Of a stretch of DNA of 64,000 bases, positions 19,458-29,276 are shown piece by piece. This DNA comes from Methylobacterium sp. J-068 (GTDB lineage: Bacteria > Pseudomonadota > Alphaproteobacteria > Rhizobiales > Beijerinckiaceae). Position numbers and translations under genes: made by a program. The notes beneath the pieces were generated by a model. That model saw only the letters and a list, made by a program, of their open reading frames with translations. It was not told the origin of the DNA and did not search any database. Each line of letters opens with the position of its first letter. The first letter of the stretch is position 1. The stretch lies in NCBI RefSeq assembly GCF_022829445.1, contig NZ_JAKSXY010000031.1:34031-98030 (forward strand), read 5' to 3'.

Positions 19458-20075
19458 ATGACCGACCGCCGACAGGACCAGCCCCACGCGACCCGGCCGA
19501 ACAAGGCCGGCGTCACGGCCATCGCCTGTGCCGGCCTCGTCTTCGGGATGATCGGCCTCGCCTTCGCGTCGGTGCCGCTCTACAACATGTTCTGCAAGGC
19601 GACCGGCTACGACGGGACGCCCCGCACCGGCCTCGCCCCGACGGCGGCGGCGCTCGACGACAGCATGGTCGTCCACTTCGACACCAACGTGTCGTCCGGC
19701 TTGCCTTGGCGCTTCCAGGCCGAGTCGCAGAACGTCGAGGTACGCATCGGCGAGACCAAGACCGTGTTCTTCCGCGTCAAGAACACCGGCACCACGCCCT
19801 CCACCGGCATCGCCACCTACAACGTGCAACCCGGCCTGATGGGCGGGTTCTTCGTGAAGGTGCAGTGCTTCTGCTTCAACGAGCAGACGCTCCAGCCGGG
19901 AGAGACGATGGACTTCCCCGTGGTGTTCTACGTCGATCCGGATGTCCGCAAGGACCCGAACACCGCGCATCTCGCGGAGATGACCTTGTCCTACACCTAC
20001 TTCGCCTCGAAGAACGGCCAACCCACGGCCGCGCTTGCGACAACGGGTGGCACGGGGACGAAGTCGAATTTTTGA
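19458..20075 (+). CDS. ctaG: cytochrome c oxidase assembly protein CtaG/Cox11
   Basis: A 205-residue Cox11-family copper chaperone that delivers Cu(I) to the CuB site of subunit I. One N-terminal membrane helix (about residues 18-38) anchors an immunoglobulin-like periplasmic domain. The copper-binding CFCF motif (KVQCFCFNEQTL) is intact, and the juxtamembrane Cys in YNMFCKATGYDGTP that can be redox-active is also present. The C-terminal LSYTYF is typical. It lies in the oxidase operon between the CoxF-like gene and coxC. Confidence 0.96.
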   Translation: MTDRRQDQPHATRPNKAGVTAIACAGLVFGMIGLAFASVPLYNMFCKATGYDGTPRTGLAPTAAALDDSMVVHFDTNVSSGLPWRFQAESQNVEVRIGETKTVFFRVKNTGTTPSTGIATYNVQPGLMGGFFVKVQCFCFNEQTLQPGETMDFPVVFYVDPDVRKDPNTAHLAEMTLSYTYFASKNGQPTAALATTGGTGTKSNF

Positions 20076-20211
20076 TGGCGAAAGCGTGACAATGGCGCGC
20101 GACCCTGGCTAAGGGTTGGCCACAACAATCCGGGGCAACCCGGTCCGGAACGGCATTCAGAGGATCGAGGGTCGGCGACGACCCGGAGGTCGGGGGTAGG
20201 AGAAAAGTTAG

Positions 20212-21069
20212 ATGGCCGAGGCGCACGCCAAAAATCACGACTTCCACATTCTGGCCCCGAGTCCCTGGCCGCTGATCGGCGCCTTCTCGGGCTTCCTGAT
20301 GGCCTTCGGCGCCGTGTTCTGGATGAAGAGCCTGCAGGTCGGCACGCTCACCCCCGGTCCCTACATCTTCGGCGCCGGCACCCTCGGCGTGCTCTACACC
20401 ATGTTCGCGTGGTGGAAGGACGTCGTCCACGAGGCCAACACGGGCGACCACACCCGCGTGGTGCAGCTCCACCACCGCTACGGCATGATCATGTTCATCG
20501 CCTCCGAGGTGATGTTCTTCGTGGCTTGGTTCTGGGCCTATTTCGAGGCCGCCCTCTACACCGCCGATCCGATCCAGGCCTCGCGGGTGGACTTCACCGG
20601 CGGCACCTGGCCCCCGAAGGGCATCGAGGCGTTCGATCCCTGGCACCTGCCGCTCCTGAACACGCTGATCCTGCTCACCTCCGGCACGACCATCACCTGG
20701 GCGCACCACGCCCTGCTGAACGACGACCGGAAGGGCCTGAAATACGGCCTGTGGCTGACCATCATCCTCGGCGTGCTGTTCTCGGCCTGCCAGGCCTACG
20801 AATACGCCCACGCGCATTTCGGCTTCTCGGGCAGCATCTACTCGTCGACCTTCTTCATGGCGACGGGCTTCCACGGCTTCCACGTCATCATCGGCACGAT
20901 CTTCCTCGCGATCTGCCTGTACCGCGCCTATCTCGGTCAGTTCACGGTGCGTCAGCACCTCGGCTTCGAGTTCGCCGCCTGGTACTGGCACTTCGTCGAC
21001 GTGGTCTGGCTGTTCCTGTTCGCATCGATCTACGTCTGGGGCGCCGGCGTCGGCCACGGCGCGCACTGA
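20212..21069 (+). CDS. coxC: cytochrome c oxidase subunit III
   Basis: A 285-residue, seven-helix subunit III that stabilises the oxidase. It matches the family in length and in motifs such as [23 protein letters not shown] (after helix II), the long [19 protein letters not shown] segment, [14 protein letters not shown], and the C-terminal [11 protein letters not shown]. The ATG at 20212 is preceded by GGAG in GTAGGAG about nine bases upstream. A strong terminator lies 31 bases after the stop. Confidence 0.97.
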   Translation: MAEAHAKNHDFHILAPSPWPLIGAFSGFLMAFGAVFWMKSLQVGTLTPGPYIFGAGTLGVLYTMFAWWKDVVHEANTGDHTRVVQLHHRYGMIMFIASEVMFFVAWFWAYFEAALYTADPIQASRVDFTGGTWPPKGIEAFDPWHLPLLNTLILLTSGTTITWAHHALLNDDRKGLKYGLWLTIILGVLFSACQAYEYAHAHFGFSGSIYSSTFFMATGFHGFHVIIGTIFLAICLYRAYLGQFTVRQHLGFEFAAWYWHFVDVVWLFLFASIYVWGAGVGHGAH

Positions 21070-21100
21070 GCGCGTCACCGACCGCATGGCAGGGTTGAAG

Positions 21101-21127
21101 AGGGCGGCGCGAGCCGCCCTTTTTCTT
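21101..21127 (+). terminator. rho-independent terminator after coxC
   Basis: A perfect 8-bp stem AGGGCGGC / GCCGCCCT with a GCGA tetraloop at 21109-21112, followed directly by TTTTCTT. It is 31 bases downstream of the coxC stop and before the DUF983 gene, so transcripts of the oxidase operon probably end or are reduced here. Confidence 0.9.
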
Positions 21128-21198
21128 AGGGGCCGCGTGAAGCGGGCCGCGCCGATGCCCATATCTCACAAGGCGGCGCCAAGCCGGTCGAGGAGTTT

Positions 21199-21573
21199 TT
21201 GATTTTGGACGTATCGCGGCCGACCCCCTCCCCGATCTCCGCCGGCCTGCGCGGCCGCTGCCCACGCTGCGGCGAGGGTCACATGTTCGATGGCTTCCTG
21301 ACGTTCCGACCGTCCTGCGAGGTCTGCGGCCTGGATTACGAGAGCTTCAATTCCGGCGACGGACCGGCCTTCTTCGTGATGTCGATCGTCGGCATCGTCG
21401 TCGTCGGCCTCGCCCTCTGGATGGAGATCACCTACGAGCCGCCGATCTGGGTCCACGCCCTCGTGGCCGGCACGCTCTCCATCGGCCTCAGCCTGCTCAT
21501 GGTGCGCCCGTTGAAGGGGGTCCTGGCAGCGCTGCAATACACCAACAAGGCCGAGCAGGGACGCTTCCGCTAG
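21199..21573 (+). CDS. DUF983 membrane protein
   Basis: A 124-residue DUF983 protein. It has two CxxC pairs (CPRCGEGHMF and CEVCGLDYES) that look like a zinc or metal knuckle, followed by two membrane helices (about residues 57-74 and 87-105). DUF983 genes often lie next to oxidase assembly genes, as here between coxC and SURF1, but their function is unknown. The start is uncertain: TTG at 21199 is three bases after AGGAG, while TTG at 21205 has better spacing and changes the protein by only two residues. Its stop overlaps the SURF1 GTG. Confidence 0.85.
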   Translation: MILDVSRPTPSPISAGLRGRCPRCGEGHMFDGFLTFRPSCEVCGLDYESFNSGDGPAFFVMSIVGIVVVGLALWMEITYEPPIWVHALVAGTLSIGLSLLMVRPLKGVLAALQYTNKAEQGRFR

Positions 21574-22349
21574 TGGCTGGATCGGCGATCCGAACCGGTG
21601 CCTGGCGCAGCCTTCTGGCGCCCGGCCTCGTCTCCCTCGTCTGCCTTGCGATCCTGCTCGGCCTCGGAACGTGGCAACTCGGCCGCAAGGGCGAGAAGGA
21701 GGCTCTCATCGCCCGCATCCTCGCGCGCTCGAAGGTCGAGCCGCCCGCCCCCCTGCCCGATGCCGCCGCCTGGAACCCGGAGCGTGACGAGTTTCGCCGC
21801 GTCCGCGCCAGCGGGACCTTCCTGCACGGGGACGAGACCCTGGTGCATGGCCTCGCCGCCGGTGACGTGCCCGGGCGCGCCCTCCAGGGCTATTACGTGC
21901 TGACGCCGTTCCGCCTCGACGATGGCGGCATCGTCCTGGTCAATCGCGGTTTCGTGCCGACGGAGCGCAAGGCGCCCGCGAGCCGCGAGGCCGGACAGGT
22001 GCCCGGACCCACTGTCGTGACGGGCATTCTGCGCGGGTCGGAGCCGCGCACCATGTTCGTACCGGCCCCCGATCCGGTGCGCAACGAGTGGTTCAACCGC
22101 GACATCGCCGGCATCAGCGCCTCACGCGGGATCAGCGATCCGCGCCCCTATCTCGTCGAGGCCGACGCGACGCCCAATCCCGGCGGATGGCCGAAGGGCG
22201 GCCAGTTGCGGGTCGACCTGCCGAACAACCACCTCCAATACGCCTTCACGTGGTTCGGCATCGCGGCCTGTCTGGTCGGCGTCTTCGGCGTCTTCGCATG
22301 GCGCCGCCTGCACGACGAGCCGGAGCCGGCCTCGAGCGCGCACTCGTGA
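21573..22349 (+). CDS. SURF1 family cytochrome oxidase biogenesis protein
   Basis: A 258-residue SURF1/Shy1-family protein involved in heme a insertion or subunit I maturation of aa3 oxidases. The architecture is typical: one N-terminal helix (about residues 13-32), a large periplasmic domain with GTFLHGDETLVHG and VLVNRGFVP, and a C-terminal helix in HLQYAFTWFGIAACLVGVF. The start is a GTG whose G is shared with the TAG of the DUF983 gene, indicating coupling. Confidence 0.93.
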   Translation: MAGSAIRTGAWRSLLAPGLVSLVCLAILLGLGTWQLGRKGEKEALIARILARSKVEPPAPLPDAAAWNPERDEFRRVRASGTFLHGDETLVHGLAAGDVPGRALQGYYVLTPFRLDDGGIVLVNRGFVPTERKAPASREAGQVPGPTVVTGILRGSEPRTMFVPAPDPVRNEWFNRDIAGISASRGISDPRPYLVEADATPNPGGWPKGGQLRVDLPNNHLQYAFTWFGIAACLVGVFGVFAWRRLHDEPEPASSAHS

Positions 22350-22431
22350 CGAGACCGGCCGAGATCTTGCCTTGCCGCCCCTTGCGATCGGCGTAGGCTC
22401 GACGCCACGGTCTCGTCACGGAGTGGGTTCC

Positions 22432-22860
22432 ATGCGCACGGTCCTCCTGTTCCTCGCCCCTCTCCTCCTCGTCGCGGCCCCGATCCTCCCCGCCCGGGCG
22501 GCCGACGCGGCGGCGCGCGATGCGGCGCGAGCGACGGTGGAGCGCCAGATCGAGGCGTTCCGCCGGGACGACGCGGCCACGGCCTACGCCCAGGCCGCGC
22601 CCGCGATCCAGGGGATGTTCGCCTCGCCCGAGACCTTCATCGCGATGGTCCGGCAGGGCTATGCCGCCGTCTACCGCGCACGCCGCTTCAGCATCGACCG
22701 GATCGAGGATGCGGGCGAAGACGGCCTGTCCCTCGGCGTCACGCTCCAGGACGAAGCGGGGGTCGACTGGGCGGCGCTCTACAGCCTGGAGAGGCAGGCG
22801 GACGGGGCTTGGCGGATCACCGGCTGCCGTCTCCTGAAGGCGCCGGGCAGCAGCGCCTGA
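22432..22860 (+). CDS. DUF4864 secreted protein
   Basis: A 142-residue protein with a signal peptide (about residues 1-24, probable cleavage after ARA) and a DUF4864 domain. Family hallmarks are visible: VERQIEAFRRDDAATAYAQAAPAIQGMF, then FIAMVRQGYAAVYR, and near the end WRITGCRL. The fold is probably SnoaL/NTF2-like; no function is known. The ATG at 22432 directly precedes the signal peptide; a longer in-frame start at 22372 has no support. It lies alone between the oxidase genes and thrC. Confidence 0.85.
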   Translation: MRTVLLFLAPLLLVAAPILPARAADAAARDAARATVERQIEAFRRDDAATAYAQAAPAIQGMFASPETFIAMVRQGYAAVYRARRFSIDRIEDAGEDGLSLGVTLQDEAGVDWAALYSLERQADGAWRITGCRLLKAPGSSA

Positions 22861-22927
22861 GTCGCCGCGGCGGCTTTCGACACGGGAGCCGACATCGTGT
22901 AGACGGGGCGCCTTCCCGGAGGCCCCC

Positions 22928-24340
22928 TTGCTTCACGTTTCGACCCGCGGCGCCGCGGCGCCCCTCAGCTTTTCCGATGCCCTGCTCGCCGGCCTTGCCC
23001 GCGACGGTGGGCTCTACGTGCCCGAGAGCTGGCCGCAGATCGCCGAGCCGGCGATCGCCGGCCTCGCGGGCCTCCGCTACGCCGACGCCGCCAAGACGGT
23101 CCTGCGCCCGCTGATCGACGGAGAGATCGCGGATGCCGATCTCGACCGCATGATCGAGGACGCCTACGCCACCTTCCGGCATCCGGCCGTGTGCCCGCTG
23201 ACGCAGCTCGACGACAACCTGTTCCTGCTCGAACTCTTCCACGGCCCGACGCTCGCGTTCAAGGACGTGGCAATGCAACTGCTCGGGCGCCTGATGGACC
23301 ACGTCCTGCGGGCGCGGGGCGCGCGCGCCACCATCGTGGGCGCCACCTCGGGCGATACCGGCAGCGCGGCGGTGGAGGCCTTCCGGGGCCTCGATCAGGT
23401 CGACATCTTCATCCTGTTTCCCGAGGGCCGCGTCTCTGAGGTGCAGCGCCGGCAGATGACGTCGGTGGGCGCGCACAACGTCCATGCCATCGCCATCGAC
23501 GGCAATTTCGACGATTGCCAGAACATCGTCAAAGCGTTGTTCCAGCACGCGGATTTCGCCGATTCCGTGCGCCTGTCTGGCGTGAACTCGATCAACTGGG
23601 CCCGCGTCGCCGCCCAGGCGGTCTACTACTTCACATCCGCCGTGGCCCTGGGCGCGCCGCACCGCCCGGTCTCCTTCGCGGTGCCGACCGGCAATTTCGG
23701 CGACATCCTCGCCGGCTGGGTCGCCAAGCGCATGGGCTTGGGCATCGAGCGCCTGATGATCGGCACCAACGCCAACGACATCCTGGCGCGGACGTTGGAG
23801 CATGGCTCGTACGAGGTCCGGGGCGTTCAGCCGACGACCTCGCCCTCCATGGACATCCAGATCTCCTCGAATTTCGAGCGCCTGCTGTTCGAGGCCCTGG
23901 GCCGCGATTCCTCGAGCCTCGGCCGCCTGATGGCGGGCCTGAAGCAATCCGGCGGTTTCCACCTCGATCCGGGCGTGCTCGGCGCGATCCGGTCCGAGTT
24001 CGACGCCACCGCGGTGTCGGAGCCCGAGGTGGTGGCGGAGATCGCCCGCACCCATGCGGAGACCGGCCACGTCATCGATCCGCACAGCGCGATCGGCGTG
24101 CACGCGGCGCGCAAGCTGCTGCGTGACGATCCCCGCACGCCCGTAGTGGCGCTCGCCACGGCCCATGCGGCCAAGTTCCCCGATGCGGTCGCCAAGGCGA
24201 TCGGCGGCCGGCGCCCGGAACTGCCGCCGCATCTGGCCGACCTGATGGACCGTCCCGAGAGCTTCTCCCGCGTCGCCAACGATCAGGCGGCGGTCGAGAC
24301 CTTCATCCGCGAGCGCGCCCGCATCACGAAGGAAGCCTGA
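22928..24340 (+). CDS. thrC: threonine synthase
   Basis: A 470-residue PLP enzyme that converts O-phosphohomoserine to threonine. The N-terminal motif STRGAAAPLSFSDALLAGLARDGGLYVPE is characteristic of the family, K112 in LAFKDVAMQ should form the PLP aldimine, and GATSGDTGSAAVEAF is the phosphate-binding loop. Length fits the longer (fungal/Gram-negative) class. The start is a TTG at 22928 with GGAGG five bases upstream. It is followed after only six bases by the M16 peptidase gene, an arrangement common in alphaproteobacteria. Confidence 0.96.
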   Translation: MLHVSTRGAAAPLSFSDALLAGLARDGGLYVPESWPQIAEPAIAGLAGLRYADAAKTVLRPLIDGEIADADLDRMIEDAYATFRHPAVCPLTQLDDNLFLLELFHGPTLAFKDVAMQLLGRLMDHVLRARGARATIVGATSGDTGSAAVEAFRGLDQVDIFILFPEGRVSEVQRRQMTSVGAHNVHAIAIDGNFDDCQNIVKALFQHADFADSVRLSGVNSINWARVAAQAVYYFTSAVALGAPHRPVSFAVPTGNFGDILAGWVAKRMGLGIERLMIGTNANDILARTLEHGSYEVRGVQPTTSPSMDIQISSNFERLLFEALGRDSSSLGRLMAGLKQSGGFHLDPGVLGAIRSEFDATAVSEPEVVAEIARTHAETGHVIDPHSAIGVHAARKLLRDDPRTPVVALATAHAAKFPDAVAKAIGGRRPELPPHLADLMDRPESFSRVANDQAAVETFIRERARITKEA

Positions 24341-24346
24341 GCGCTC

Positions 24347-25642
24347 ATGAACCAGCACTTCGCCACGCACGGCGCCTCACCCGACCTCAAGATCACGAAG
24401 CTCGACAACGGAGTCACCGTCGTCACCGAGGCGATGCCCGGCGTGGCCACCGCGACCCTCGGCGTCTGGGTCGGCGCGGGCTCGCGCCACGAGCGCGCGG
24501 ACGAGGGCGGCCTCAGCCACCTCATCGAGCACATGGCCTTCAAGGGCACCCGGACCCGCTCGGCCCGGCGGATCGCCGAGGACATCGAGAATGTCGGCGG
24601 CGACATCAACGCCGCCACCAGCGCCGAAGGCACGAGCTACACGGCGCGCGTGCTCGGCGAGGATGCGGGCGTCGCCCTCGACGTCATCGGCGACATCCTC
24701 ACCGACTCGGTGTTCGACGCAGGCGAACTCGCTCGCGAGAAGAGCGTGATCCTGCAGGAATACGCGGCCATCGAGGATACGCCGGACGACGTCGTCTACG
24801 AGGCCTTCACGGAGGCCGCGTTCCCGAACCAGCCCATGGGTCGCCCGATCATCGGCACGCCGGAGACGATCAACAGCTTCGATCGCACGGCGATCGAGGC
24901 CTACATCGCGCGCGAGTATACGCCCGACCGCATCGTGCTCGCGGCGGCCGGCGCCATCTCCCACGACCGGATCGTGGAAGCGGCGCAGCGCGACTTCGGG
25001 GCCCTGAAGCCGACCCGCCCGCCGGAGACGGTGCCGGGCGTCTATGGCGGCGGTGAGAAGCGCCTGCCCAAGAAGCTCGAACAGGCCAACGTCGTCCTTG
25101 GCCTGCCGGGCCTCTCGTTCCGCGACGAGAACTACTACGCCCTGCACATGTTCGCGCAGGTGCTCGGCGGCGGACTGACTTCGCGCCTCTGGCACGAGGT
25201 GCGCGAGACGCGCGGCCTCGCCTACGAGATCCAATCCTTCCACTGGTCGTTCTACGATTGCGGCCTGTTCGGCATCGGCGCCGGCACCTCCGGCGGCGAC
25301 CTCGCCGAACTCGTGGACGTGACCCTGGAGGCGACCATCCGGGCGGCGGCGGACGCCGACACGGTCGAGGTGGCGCGCGCCAAGGCGCAGCTGAAGGTCG
25401 CGCTGCTCTCGGCCCTGGAGACACCGGGCGGGCGCATCGAGCGGAACGCCCGCCAGATCCTGGCCTGGGGCCGGGTCATCCCCGCGAGCGAGGTGATCGC
25501 CAAGGTCGATGCCGTGACGGTCGAGGATGTCCGCGCGGCCGGCAAGCGCCTTCTGACGGGGGCGCCGACCCTGGCGGCGATCGGGCCGATCATGAAGCTG
25601 CCGGGCCTCGATCGCATCTCGGCGACACTGCGGGCCGCGTGA
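24347..25642 (+). CDS. M16 family zinc peptidase (processing-peptidase-like)
   Basis: A 431-residue M16B metallopeptidase related to the mitochondrial processing peptidase beta subunit. The inverted zinc motif HxxEH is complete (H58, E61, H62 in LSHLIEHMAFKGT), and the downstream Glu-containing helix ILQEYAAIEDTPDDVVYEAF is present, so it should be catalytic. The second half is the usual inactive repeat domain, with YEIQSFHWSFYDCGLFGIGAGT. Its natural substrate in bacteria is unclear. It follows thrC by six bases and is probably co-transcribed. Confidence 0.94.
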   Translation: MNQHFATHGASPDLKITKLDNGVTVVTEAMPGVATATLGVWVGAGSRHERADEGGLSHLIEHMAFKGTRTRSARRIAEDIENVGGDINAATSAEGTSYTARVLGEDAGVALDVIGDILTDSVFDAGELAREKSVILQEYAAIEDTPDDVVYEAFTEAAFPNQPMGRPIIGTPETINSFDRTAIEAYIAREYTPDRIVLAAAGAISHDRIVEAAQRDFGALKPTRPPETVPGVYGGGEKRLPKKLEQANVVLGLPGLSFRDENYYALHMFAQVLGGGLTSRLWHEVRETRGLAYEIQSFHWSFYDCGLFGIGAGTSGGDLAELVDVTLEATIRAAADADTVEVARAKAQLKVALLSALETPGGRIERNARQILAWGRVIPASEVIAKVDAVTVEDVRAAGKRLLTGAPTLAAIGPIMKLPGLDRISATLRAA

Positions 25643-25779
25643 CCCGACACGGTCCGGCTTGTTTTGGCCGCAAAGGCGGGCGATCGAGGCCGCTCGGCGC
25701 CACGGTTAGGAAACGGTGAACGTCTTCATGTAGGGCACCCCCCGCGCCTTGCCCGCGGAGGAACCCGCCGATACGACTG

Positions 25780-28749
25780 ATGCCCCGGCTCAGCCGTATC
25801 CTGCCGTCCCCTCTCCTCGACCATGCCCCGCCCGGCCGGAACACTCGCCCGTTGCGCAGAATCGCTCCCGTCACCCTCGCCGTCCTGTCGGCCTTCATCG
25901 CAGCTTTGCTGGGTGTCCTGGCCGCCGGCGTGCCGGCCCAGGCCGTCGAGGCGGTGCGCGTCACTCCGGATGCCTCGGCGATCGACCTCACGCCGATGAT
26001 CGAGCGCTATCGCTCGGACGGCGACCTCATCCAGATCTCGACGGCGCCGGGCAAGGACGGCATCGTCCGCCGCATCGTCGTCAAGGCCCGCGACGCGGGA
26101 GCGCGGCCCGACTGGATGGTCTTCGCCCTGACCAACGACACGGACGAGCAGGTCGACCGCGTCCTGGTCGCCCCGCATTTCCGCCTCGTCGGCTCGGGCG
26201 TGATCTGGCCCGATCTCGGCGGCTCGCGCATCGCGGCGATCACCGCGAGCCAGGGCATCCGGCCCGAGCGCGACGAGAACCCGGAATCCGACCAGTTCGT
26301 CATCACCCTCGATCCCGGCTCGACCGTCACCTACGTGGCAGAGTTGCGCGGGCCCAACATCCCGCAGGTCTACCTCTGGGATCAGGAGGCCTACCGCAAG
26401 AAGTCCACGGGGCTGACGCTCTACAAGGGCATCATCATCGGCATCGCGGGGCTGCTCGCCCTGTTCCTCACCATCATCTTCGTGGTCAAGGGCGCGATCA
26501 TCTTCCCCGCCGCCGCCTCCCTCGCCTGGGCGGTGCTGGCCTATGCGTGCATCGATTTCGGCTTCCTGCAGCGGGTCTTTCCCATCACGGAGGTGGCCGA
26601 GCGGGTCTACCGGGCCTCGACCGAGGCGGTGCTGGGCGCGACCCTGCTGGTCTTCCTGTTCGCCTATCTCAACCTCAGCCGCTGGCACGTGCGCTACAGC
26701 CACGTCGCGATCATCTGGCTCCTGTTCCTCGCCTGCCTCGTCGGGCTCGCGGTGTTCGATCCGCCCGTGGCGGCCGGCGTCGCGCGCATCTCCATCGCGG
26801 CGGTGGCCGGCGTCGGCCTGCTGCTCATCGTCTACCTCGCGGCGCATAACGGCTACGACCGGGCGATCCTGCTGGTCCCGACCTGGTGCCTGCTCCTCGT
26901 CTGGGTCGTGGCGGCGGGCTTCGCCATCACGGGCCAGATCGGCAGCGACCTCGTACAGCCGGCGCTCATCGGCGGCCTCGTCCTCATCGTGATGCTGATC
27001 GGCTTCACGGTCATGCAGCACGCCTTCGCGGGCGGCGGCCTCACCCACGCCCTCGTCTCGGACACCGAGCGGCGCGCCCTCGCGCTGACGGGTGCGGGCG
27101 ACGTGGTGTTCGACTGGGACGTCCCGGGCGACCGGGTCTTCGCCGGCCAGGAGATCGAAGGGCAGCTCGGCCTGCGGCGCGGTGCCCTCGAGGGGCCGGC
27201 CGCGAACTGGCTCGGCCTCGTCCATCCCTTCGACGTGGAGCGCTACTCGGCGGCCCTCGACACGGTGATCGAGGAGCGGCGCGGCCGCATCGTCCACGAT
27301 TTCCGCCTGCGCTCCACGGCGGGCCCCTATTTCTGGTACCGCCTCAAGGCGCGCCCGGTGATCGGCTCGGACGGCGAGGTCATCCGCATCGTCGGCACGA
27401 TCAGCGACGTCACGGAAGTGAAGACCGCCGAGGAGCGCCTGCTCCACGACGCCGTGCACGACAGCCTCACCGGCCTGCCGAACCGCGAGCTCTTCTACGA
27501 CCGGCTCGATGCCGCGTTGGCCTTCGCGAGCCAGGATCCGCGCCTCAAGCCGACGACGATCGCCCTCGACATCGACCGGTTCAAGGCGATCAACGAGGCC
27601 ATCGGGCTCTCGGCGGGCGATTCCATCCTGCTCACCCTGTCGCGCCGCCTCGGCCGCCTGCTGCGCCCGCAGGACACGCTGGCCCGGGTCGCCGGGGACG
27701 AGTTCGCCCTGATCCTGCTGTCAGAGCGCGAGCCCGACCGCATCCTCGCCTTCGCGGAGATGATCCGCAAAGCGATCGCGACGCCCATCACCTACGCCGA
27801 TCGCGAGATCTTCCTCACCGTCTCGGTCGGCATCGCCCTGTACGAGGGCGGCGCCAACCTGAAGCGCGAGGAGGTGTTCAAGAACGCCGAGATGGCGATG
27901 ATCCAGGCCAAGCGCGGCGGCGGCGACCGGACGGAAGTGTTCCGCGCCACCATGCGCAACGAGCGCAGCGACCGCCTGATGCTGGAAGCGGACCTGCGCC
28001 GCGCGCTGGAGCGCAACGAGATCAAGGTGCTGTTCCAGCCCATCGTCCGCCTGGAGGATCGCACCGTGGCGGGCTTCGAGACCCTGCTGCGCTGGGACCA
28101 TCCGAAGCTCGGCCGCATCACGCCCGCGACCTTCCTGCCGATCGCCGAGGAGAGCGGCTTCATCGTCAACCTGGGCATCTACGCCCTGGAGCGCACGGCC
28201 CTGGAACTCGCCGCCTGGCAGCGCTCCCTCGACGTCGAGCCACCGATCTTCGCCTCCGTCAACCTCTCGTCGCGCCAGCTCCTGCGCCACGACCTCCTGC
28301 ACGACGTCAAGACGATCCTCGCCCGCTCCGGCGTGATCCCGGGGTCGCTCAAGCTGGAGATGACCGAGAGCCTGGTCATGGAGAATCCGGAATACGCCGC
28401 GCAGATGCTCCACCGCATCCACGATCTCGGCGCCGGCCTGTCGCTCGATGATTTCGGCACGGGTTACTCGGCGCTCTCCTACCTCCAGCGCTTCCCCTTC
28501 GACACGATCAAGATCGACCAGTCCTTCGTGCGCCAGATCGGCACCGGCCAGACCGCGATCCTCCGCTCGATCGTGAAGATGGCGCAGGAACTCGGGCTCT
28601 CGATCATCGCCGAAGGCGCGGAGTCCGAGGCCGATACGCAAGCGTTGTTCGAGCTCGGCTGCGAGTATGCGCAGGGATTCGCGTTCGGCGAACCAATGTC
28701 CATGCTTCAGGCCCGACAGTTGTTGGGCGCCGCACCGGAAGCAGCCTGA
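25780..28749 (+). CDS. membrane-bound PAS-GGDEF-EAL signalling protein
   Basis: A 989-residue inner-membrane protein for cyclic di-GMP signalling. After a signal-like helix (about residues 28-50) comes a ~150-residue periplasmic domain and a block of about seven membrane helices (residues 213-412) resembling 7TMR-DISM sensors. Then follow a PAS-like domain (430-545), a GGDEF domain (550-715) and an EAL domain (735-985). The GGDEF signature is AGDEF (638-641 onward), and the EAL signature is ETL in FETLLRW. Other EAL residues are kept: SVNLS, EMTES, DDFGTGYS, KID and AEGAE. The start is uncertain; a TTG at 25852 would give a shorter signal region. Confidence 0.93.
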   Translation: MPRLSRILPSPLLDHAPPGRNTRPLRRIAPVTLAVLSAFIAALLGVLAAGVPAQAVEAVRVTPDASAIDLTPMIERYRSDGDLIQISTAPGKDGIVRRIVVKARDAGARPDWMVFALTNDTDEQVDRVLVAPHFRLVGSGVIWPDLGGSRIAAITASQGIRPERDENPESDQFVITLDPGSTVTYVAELRGPNIPQVYLWDQEAYRKKSTGLTLYKGIIIGIAGLLALFLTIIFVVKGAIIFPAAASLAWAVLAYACIDFGFLQRVFPITEVAERVYRASTEAVLGATLLVFLFAYLNLSRWHVRYSHVAIIWLLFLACLVGLAVFDPPVAAGVARISIAAVAGVGLLLIVYLAAHNGYDRAILLVPTWCLLLVWVVAAGFAITGQIGSDLVQPALIGGLVLIVMLIGFTVMQHAFAGGGLTHALVSDTERRALALTGAGDVVFDWDVPGDRVFAGQEIEGQLGLRRGALEGPAANWLGLVHPFDVERYSAALDTVIEERRGRIVHDFRLRSTAGPYFWYRLKARPVIGSDGEVIRIVGTISDVTEVKTAEERLLHDAVHDSLTGLPNRELFYDRLDAALAFASQDPRLKPTTIALDIDRFKAINEAIGLSAGDSILLTLSRRLGRLLRPQDTLARVAGDEFALILLSEREPDRILAFAEMIRKAIATPITYADREIFLTVSVGIALYEGGANLKREEVFKNAEMAMIQAKRGGGDRTEVFRATMRNERSDRLMLEADLRRALERNEIKVLFQPIVRLEDRTVAGFETLLRWDHPKLGRITPATFLPIAEESGFIVNLGIYALERTALELAAWQRSLDVEPPIFASVNLSSRQLLRHDLLHDVKTILARSGVIPGSLKLEMTESLVMENPEYAAQMLHRIHDLGAGLSLDDFGTGYSALSYLQRFPFDTIKIDQSFVRQIGTGQTAILRSIVKMAQELGLSIIAEGAESEADTQALFELGCEYAQGFAFGEPMSMLQARQLLGAAPEAA

Positions 28750-28772
28750 AGATCAGGCATCCCGAAGCGAGC

Positions 28773-28789
28773 GTGATCCGCAGGATCAC
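28773..28789. terminator. small hairpin after the GGDEF-EAL gene
   Basis: A perfect 7-bp stem GTGATCC / GGATCAC with loop GCA, 23 bases after the stop codon. No T-tract follows (ATTAAAG), so termination would be weak; it could instead be an operator for the next gene. Confidence 0.35.
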
Positions 28790-28882
28790 ATTAAAGCTCC
28801 CTTAACCATGATCCGCCATCGTCCAATCCGAGAACGGGTGCGGACGGCAGGGCGCGAGCGCAGGCCGGCGGGAGATGGCGTG

Positions 28883-29212
28883 ATGACGCAGGCTGCGTTG
28901 CGGATCGTGGACGATGAGTTCGACACCAGCATCGTCCGACGCCTGATGGCTCGGCCGCTGCGGGTGGTCGCCGAGGTCGCCCCGACCGGCTCCGAGCCCG
29001 AGGCCGCTTCCGTCGCCGCCACGGAGCTGTCGCGCCTGAAGGCGGAAGTCATGGTCATGAAGGCCGTGCTCGGCGCCGAGCGTCGCGAGAGCGAGCGCCT
29101 CCGGGCCTGCCTCACCCGAATGGACGATCCCGAGACGCTGTCGCCCGAGGCGCGGGCCGTGCGCGACCGCTGGGCGGCCCTCGTCGACTTGATCCTGCAG
29201 GCGCCGCACTGA
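28883..29212 (+). CDS. small coiled-coil protein of unknown function
   Basis: A 109-residue protein I do not recognise. Residues about 49-80 (ELSRLKAEVMVMKAVLGAERRESERLRACL) have heptad spacing and a high helical and charged content, consistent with a coiled coil. No signal peptide, Cys pair or enzyme motif is visible. I chose the ATG at 28883, which has GGGAG eight bases upstream; the ATG at 28808 is also in frame but has no ribosome binding site. The gene lies between the cyclic di-GMP protein and the flavin reductase-like gene in the same direction. Confidence 0.55.
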   Translation: MTQAALRIVDDEFDTSIVRRLMARPLRVVAEVAPTGSEPEAASVAATELSRLKAEVMVMKAVLGAERRESERLRACLTRMDDPETLSPEARAVRDRWAALVDLILQAPH

Positions 29213-29276
29213 CGCCGCGCGAGCGGACCCAGGCGACCTCCACCCTTCCCATCTCTCCCCGACACGAAGGACGACC

